Shown here piece by piece: positions 44,303 through 46,942 of a stretch of 46,942 nucleotides of DNA. The stretch is from positions 1 through 46,942 of the forward strand of contig JAKAHB010000003.1 of assembly GCA_021815315.1 (NCBI GenBank), read 5' to 3'. The notes below the pieces were generated by a model. It ran no database searches, had not been told where the DNA came from, and saw nothing but the letters and a program-made list of their open reading frames with translations. Position numbers and translations under genes: made by a program. The stretch's first letter is position 1. Each line of letters begins with the position of its first letter. This DNA comes from a bacterium. GTDB lineage: Bacteria > Patescibacteriota > Minisyncoccia > Portnoybacterales > JAKAHB01.

Positions 44303-45085
44303 TTACCTTATCTGATAAGTCAGATTAACGTTAACGGTAATTTCGTTCTCGCCAGTTTGAATTTGAGGAGCAGCAACTTTTGTCACCTCGCCTCCTCCGC
44401 CACCAAGTCCGTAGGAGGGTGGCTGGTTGGCGCTGTTGTCTTCATAGAAATTAGTTATTTTGATCAGCTTAATCCCAAGACTTTTGGCCGTTTCTCGCGC
44501 CTTATCTTCGGCTTGTTTGATCGCCTTGTTGCGCGCTTCTTGGCGATATGCTTCTTGGTCGTCAACCATAAAGTTCAGGCTGCCGACCTCATTTGCTCCC
44601 AAGGAAGTCGCCTTGGCGATAATATCACCCGACTTAGTCAGATCTCTGATTTTTGCCTCAATCGTTTGGCGGACTTCATATCCGGTTAAGTTCCGCTGGC
44701 CGTTGGGCGGATAGCTGTATTGGGGAGCGATGTTATAGGCGGTTGTTTTAATATCTTTTTCTGCCACCCCCAACTCCTTGATGCCGGCGGCAATCTGGTT
44801 CATCTTGCCGGTGTTGTCTTTAGTCGCCTGGTCAACGGTTTTTGCGTTGGAAACCACAGAAATATTGATAGCGCCTGTATCCGGCTTGGCAAAAATTTTG
44901 CCCTCTCCAGAGACAGAAATAGTGTTTGCATAACCCTCACTCGGGTCAATAAACTTGTTCTGTTTTACGCTGTTTACAACCCCGACAGCCGAGCCGACAG
45001 TTGTTACCGCTAAAAATATTGCCAGAGCCGTTAACGCCCAAGAAACCTCTCTTTTATTTTGTGACAAATCCATATTTTTTAACAA
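44303..45085 (-). CDS. SIMPL domain (DUF541) protein
   Basis: ISVSGEGKIFAKPDTGAINISV...YNIAPQYSY...GYEVRQTIEAKIRD. Confidence 0.9.
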   Translation of the reverse strand: MLKNMDLSQNKREVSWALTALAIFLAVTTVGSAVGVVNSVKQNKFIDPSEGYANTISVSGEGKIFAKPDTGAINISVVSNAKTVDQATKDNTGKMNQIAAGIKELGVAEKDIKTTAYNIAPQYSYPPNGQRNLTGYEVRQTIEAKIRDLTKSGDIIAKATSLGANEVGSLNFMVDDQEAYRQEARNKAIKQAEDKARETAKSLGIKLIKITNFYEDNSANQPPSYGLGGGGGEVTKVAAPQIQTGENEITVNVNLTYQIR

Positions 45086-45092
45086 TTAATTT

Positions 45093-46238
45093 TTATTTCG
45101 TTCGCATTTTTTCGTAGGCCAGAAAAGCAATCGCGCCCAAGGTTGCGAGGAAAAGAAGAAGAGTCACAATCCAACCAACAAAAGGAATTAAAGCCACTAA
45201 CCACAAAAGAGTAATTCCTGCCGCGGCGCTTTTCCAGTCAACGACTAGATCCTTGCTTTGATATATCCATTTCCAAAGCAGGGCGCCCAGCAAGACTCCG
45301 GCCATTGCTCCGCCGATAATCATCGCCAGGGCATAAACTAGTGAAATGACAATGGCCGGAAAGATTCCGATCACCGTAATCATCAGCAAGATCGCGGCTA
45401 CCGGGGCGACAACCAAGAATGCCAATCCCCTTAGAATTTCCCAGCCAAAACCCTTATAGGCGCGATTAACTACTTGAGCCGCCCACTTACCAAACAACGC
45501 TATCAAAAGGAGCCCAGTCACAAGTAAGGTGAGAAGTTTGGCAAAAGCCAAAACTCCCAAAATTCCCCAAAGAGTCTTTTGAGCGTCATGGATTCTCTTC
45601 CCGTCCCTGGTTATCGCCGTAAAACTTGTTTCTCCTTTAACGACGGCTCCCGACTCAATTTGGGCCTCAAAAGGAGCAGAATATTCCAGGTTACCTTTGA
45701 TAACGGCGTTTTTGCCGATCTTCAAAGATTTGGCGGCTACGACTTTAACATCGCCAGAAATTATTCCGTTTATTTCTACTTGTTCGCCTTTGATATCCAG
45801 CTTGCCGGCAACATTTCCGTCCATCAGAATCATTCTTCCGGCTAAAACGGCGTCACGACCGATCTCAATGCCAGATAACACTTGGGCGGTCCCGCCAATC
45901 ACAACGACATCTTTTTTAATATTGCCGCCGACTATTATTTGCCCGCCAGCCAAGCGAGCGCTCCCGCCTATTTCGCTTAAAACATTGATTGTCCCGCCAG
46001 CGGCGATTAGCCCTTGGCCAATTTGACCATTTACCAGAACATTAGCGCCGGCAATAATCGCGTCTTCATTCACTTTGCCAGAAACAATCACTTGATTTCC
46101 AGCGGCATACAAGTCGTCGTTAATAACTTGTTTATTGCCCAAGGAATAATTTTGTCCTCCGGCAAAGGTCGCAGCCGAAACGCCTCCAGCCAAAGTTAGG
46201 ACGGCAATCGCCGCCAGACTAAAAAATGTTTTTTTCAT
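45093..46238 (-). CDS. Secreted bactofilin-like (polymer-forming) beta-helix protein with C-terminal TM helices
   Basis: Signal peptide, repeating VxGxVxxDxxxxGxxVxVxGxI turns, then several TM segments. Confidence 0.85.
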   Translation of the reverse strand: MKKTFFSLAAIAVLTLAGGVSAATFAGGQNYSLGNKQVINDDLYAAGNQVIVSGKVNEDAIIAGANVLVNGQIGQGLIAAGGTINVLSEIGGSARLAGGQIIVGGNIKKDVVVIGGTAQVLSGIEIGRDAVLAGRMILMDGNVAGKLDIKGEQVEINGIISGDVKVVAAKSLKIGKNAVIKGNLEYSAPFEAQIESGAVVKGETSFTAITRDGKRIHDAQKTLWGILGVLAFAKLLTLLVTGLLLIALFGKWAAQVVNRAYKGFGWEILRGLAFLVVAPVAAILLMITVIGIFPAIVISLVYALAMIIGGAMAGVLLGALLWKWIYQSKDLVVDWKSAAAGITLLWLVALIPFVGWIVTLLLFLATLGAIAFLAYEKMRTK

Positions 46239-46273
46239 AAGTAGTTTAATTGTTATTTTTTTTTATTGCTAAC

Positions 46274-46726
46274 TTAATTGGGTTGGCAAGAACTGTTTGG
46301 GCTTGAGTTAAGCCATGGTTTTTCAAAAAAATCATAGCCCCGATAATTTAAGTGCTTTGTTCCCGGCATCGCCCCTAGGATCATCATCCCCAAAACCGCC
46401 AAAACAACTAAGGAGACCACCGTCCCGATTAGCGTGGCGACCCAATTGCCCCGGCTTAGCAAAGAAAGGCCGAAAAGAACAATCAGCAAGGGCCAAATAT
46501 AAGCCCAGCTTATATTCAAATTGAAACTTAAAAGACCCAAGGCCCGAGCGAAGAACACAAGGCCAAAGCCGATTAGCAACAAGCCAAAAAGAAGTTTCCC
46601 GAAATTGAAACCGCAACAATGATCTTGGCGATGATGACGGCAACAAGTTTTTGCGCCTGTTTTTTCTTGAAATTCCGCTTGCCCGTCAAAATTATCTTCT
46701 TTGGATTTGCCGTTATTTTCTTTCAT
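46274..46726 (-). CDS. LiaI/LiaF-TM-like membrane protein with Cys/His-rich N-terminus
   Basis: CCRHHRQDHCCGF then LLFGLLLIGFGLVFFARALGL and SWAYIWPLLIVLFGLSLL. Confidence 0.65.
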   Translation of the reverse strand: MKENNGKSKEDNFDGQAEFQEKTGAKTCCRHHRQDHCCGFNFGKLLFGLLLIGFGLVFFARALGLLSFNLNISWAYIWPLLIVLFGLSLLSRGNWVATLIGTVVSLVVLAVLGMMILGAMPGTKHLNYRGYDFFEKPWLNSSPNSSCQPN

Positions 46727-46731
46727 GGTTT

Positions 46732-46942
46732 TTATTTATTGTTTTTTAATAAAACGAAAAGACCAACAATAATCAAGACCGCTGGCCAAAACCACTCCCA
46801 GCGAAACCAATGAATGGGTATAAGTTGATTGAACAAGGCTACCAAGCCGATAATAATGATAATCACGGCTAGAACGTTTCTTCGGCCGCCCAGCCAATGC
46901 TTGTTGGTTTTTGCCTGATGAGCCAGTTTTTGGGCCTCGGCC
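46732..46942 (-). CDS. Partial membrane protein, LiaI/PspC-like C-terminus (truncated by window end)
   Basis: Manual translation AEAQKLAHQAKTNKHWLGGRRNVLAVIIIIIGLVALFNQLIPIHWFRWEWFWPAVLIIVGLFVLLKNNK*. Confidence 0.6.
   Translation of the reverse strand, partial: AEAQKLAHQAKTNKHWLGGRRNVLAVIIIIIGLVALFNQLIPIHWFRWEWFWPAVLIIVGLFVLLKNNK

Overview
The window looks like a Candidate Phyla Radiation (Patescibacteria/Parcubacteria-like) chromosome segment; this placement is inferred from the divergent 16S, reduced gene content and compact operons. It opens with the 5' ~545 nt of a 16S rRNA on the minus strand. The rest is mostly minus-strand genes. Core genes include GAPDH, a tandem ThyX-like protein, TrxB/glutaredoxin, PgsA, PhoH, AlkD, RdgB-like, MutM, hrcA-grpE-dnaK with CIRCE, CysS, DnaB and RecR. 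Accessory content includes a group 3b-like [NiFe] (sulf)hydrogenase operon with a reduced maturation set, a cell-surface cluster (DUF11 protein, lipoprotein, methyltransferase-sortase fusion, CAP, DsbA-like, LemA), a MacAB-like ABC exporter with two permeases, and a bactofilin-like/SIMPL envelope cluster. Best candidates for something new: (1) a self-contained plus-strand island with an orphan 146-aa ORF, a ~335-nt highly structured putative ncRNA with its own promoter and terminator, and a retron-type reverse transcriptase (NAxxH, LPQGAPTSP, YVDD, ITG); (2) a ~480-bp unit with a GxxExxY (PD-(D/E)XK-like) gene bounded by ~35-bp imperfect terminal inverted repeats between corA and cysS; (3) the hydrogenase operon, with a HypA-like protein lacking its zinc domain, a large subunit ending exactly at DPCLTCATH, and an unassigned 260-aa protein; (4) a 16S 515-533 region that breaks the 515F primer site with compensatory covariation; (5) an RF2-like CUU-UGA-C at the alkD stop. 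No tRNA, CRISPR array or clear prophage was found.
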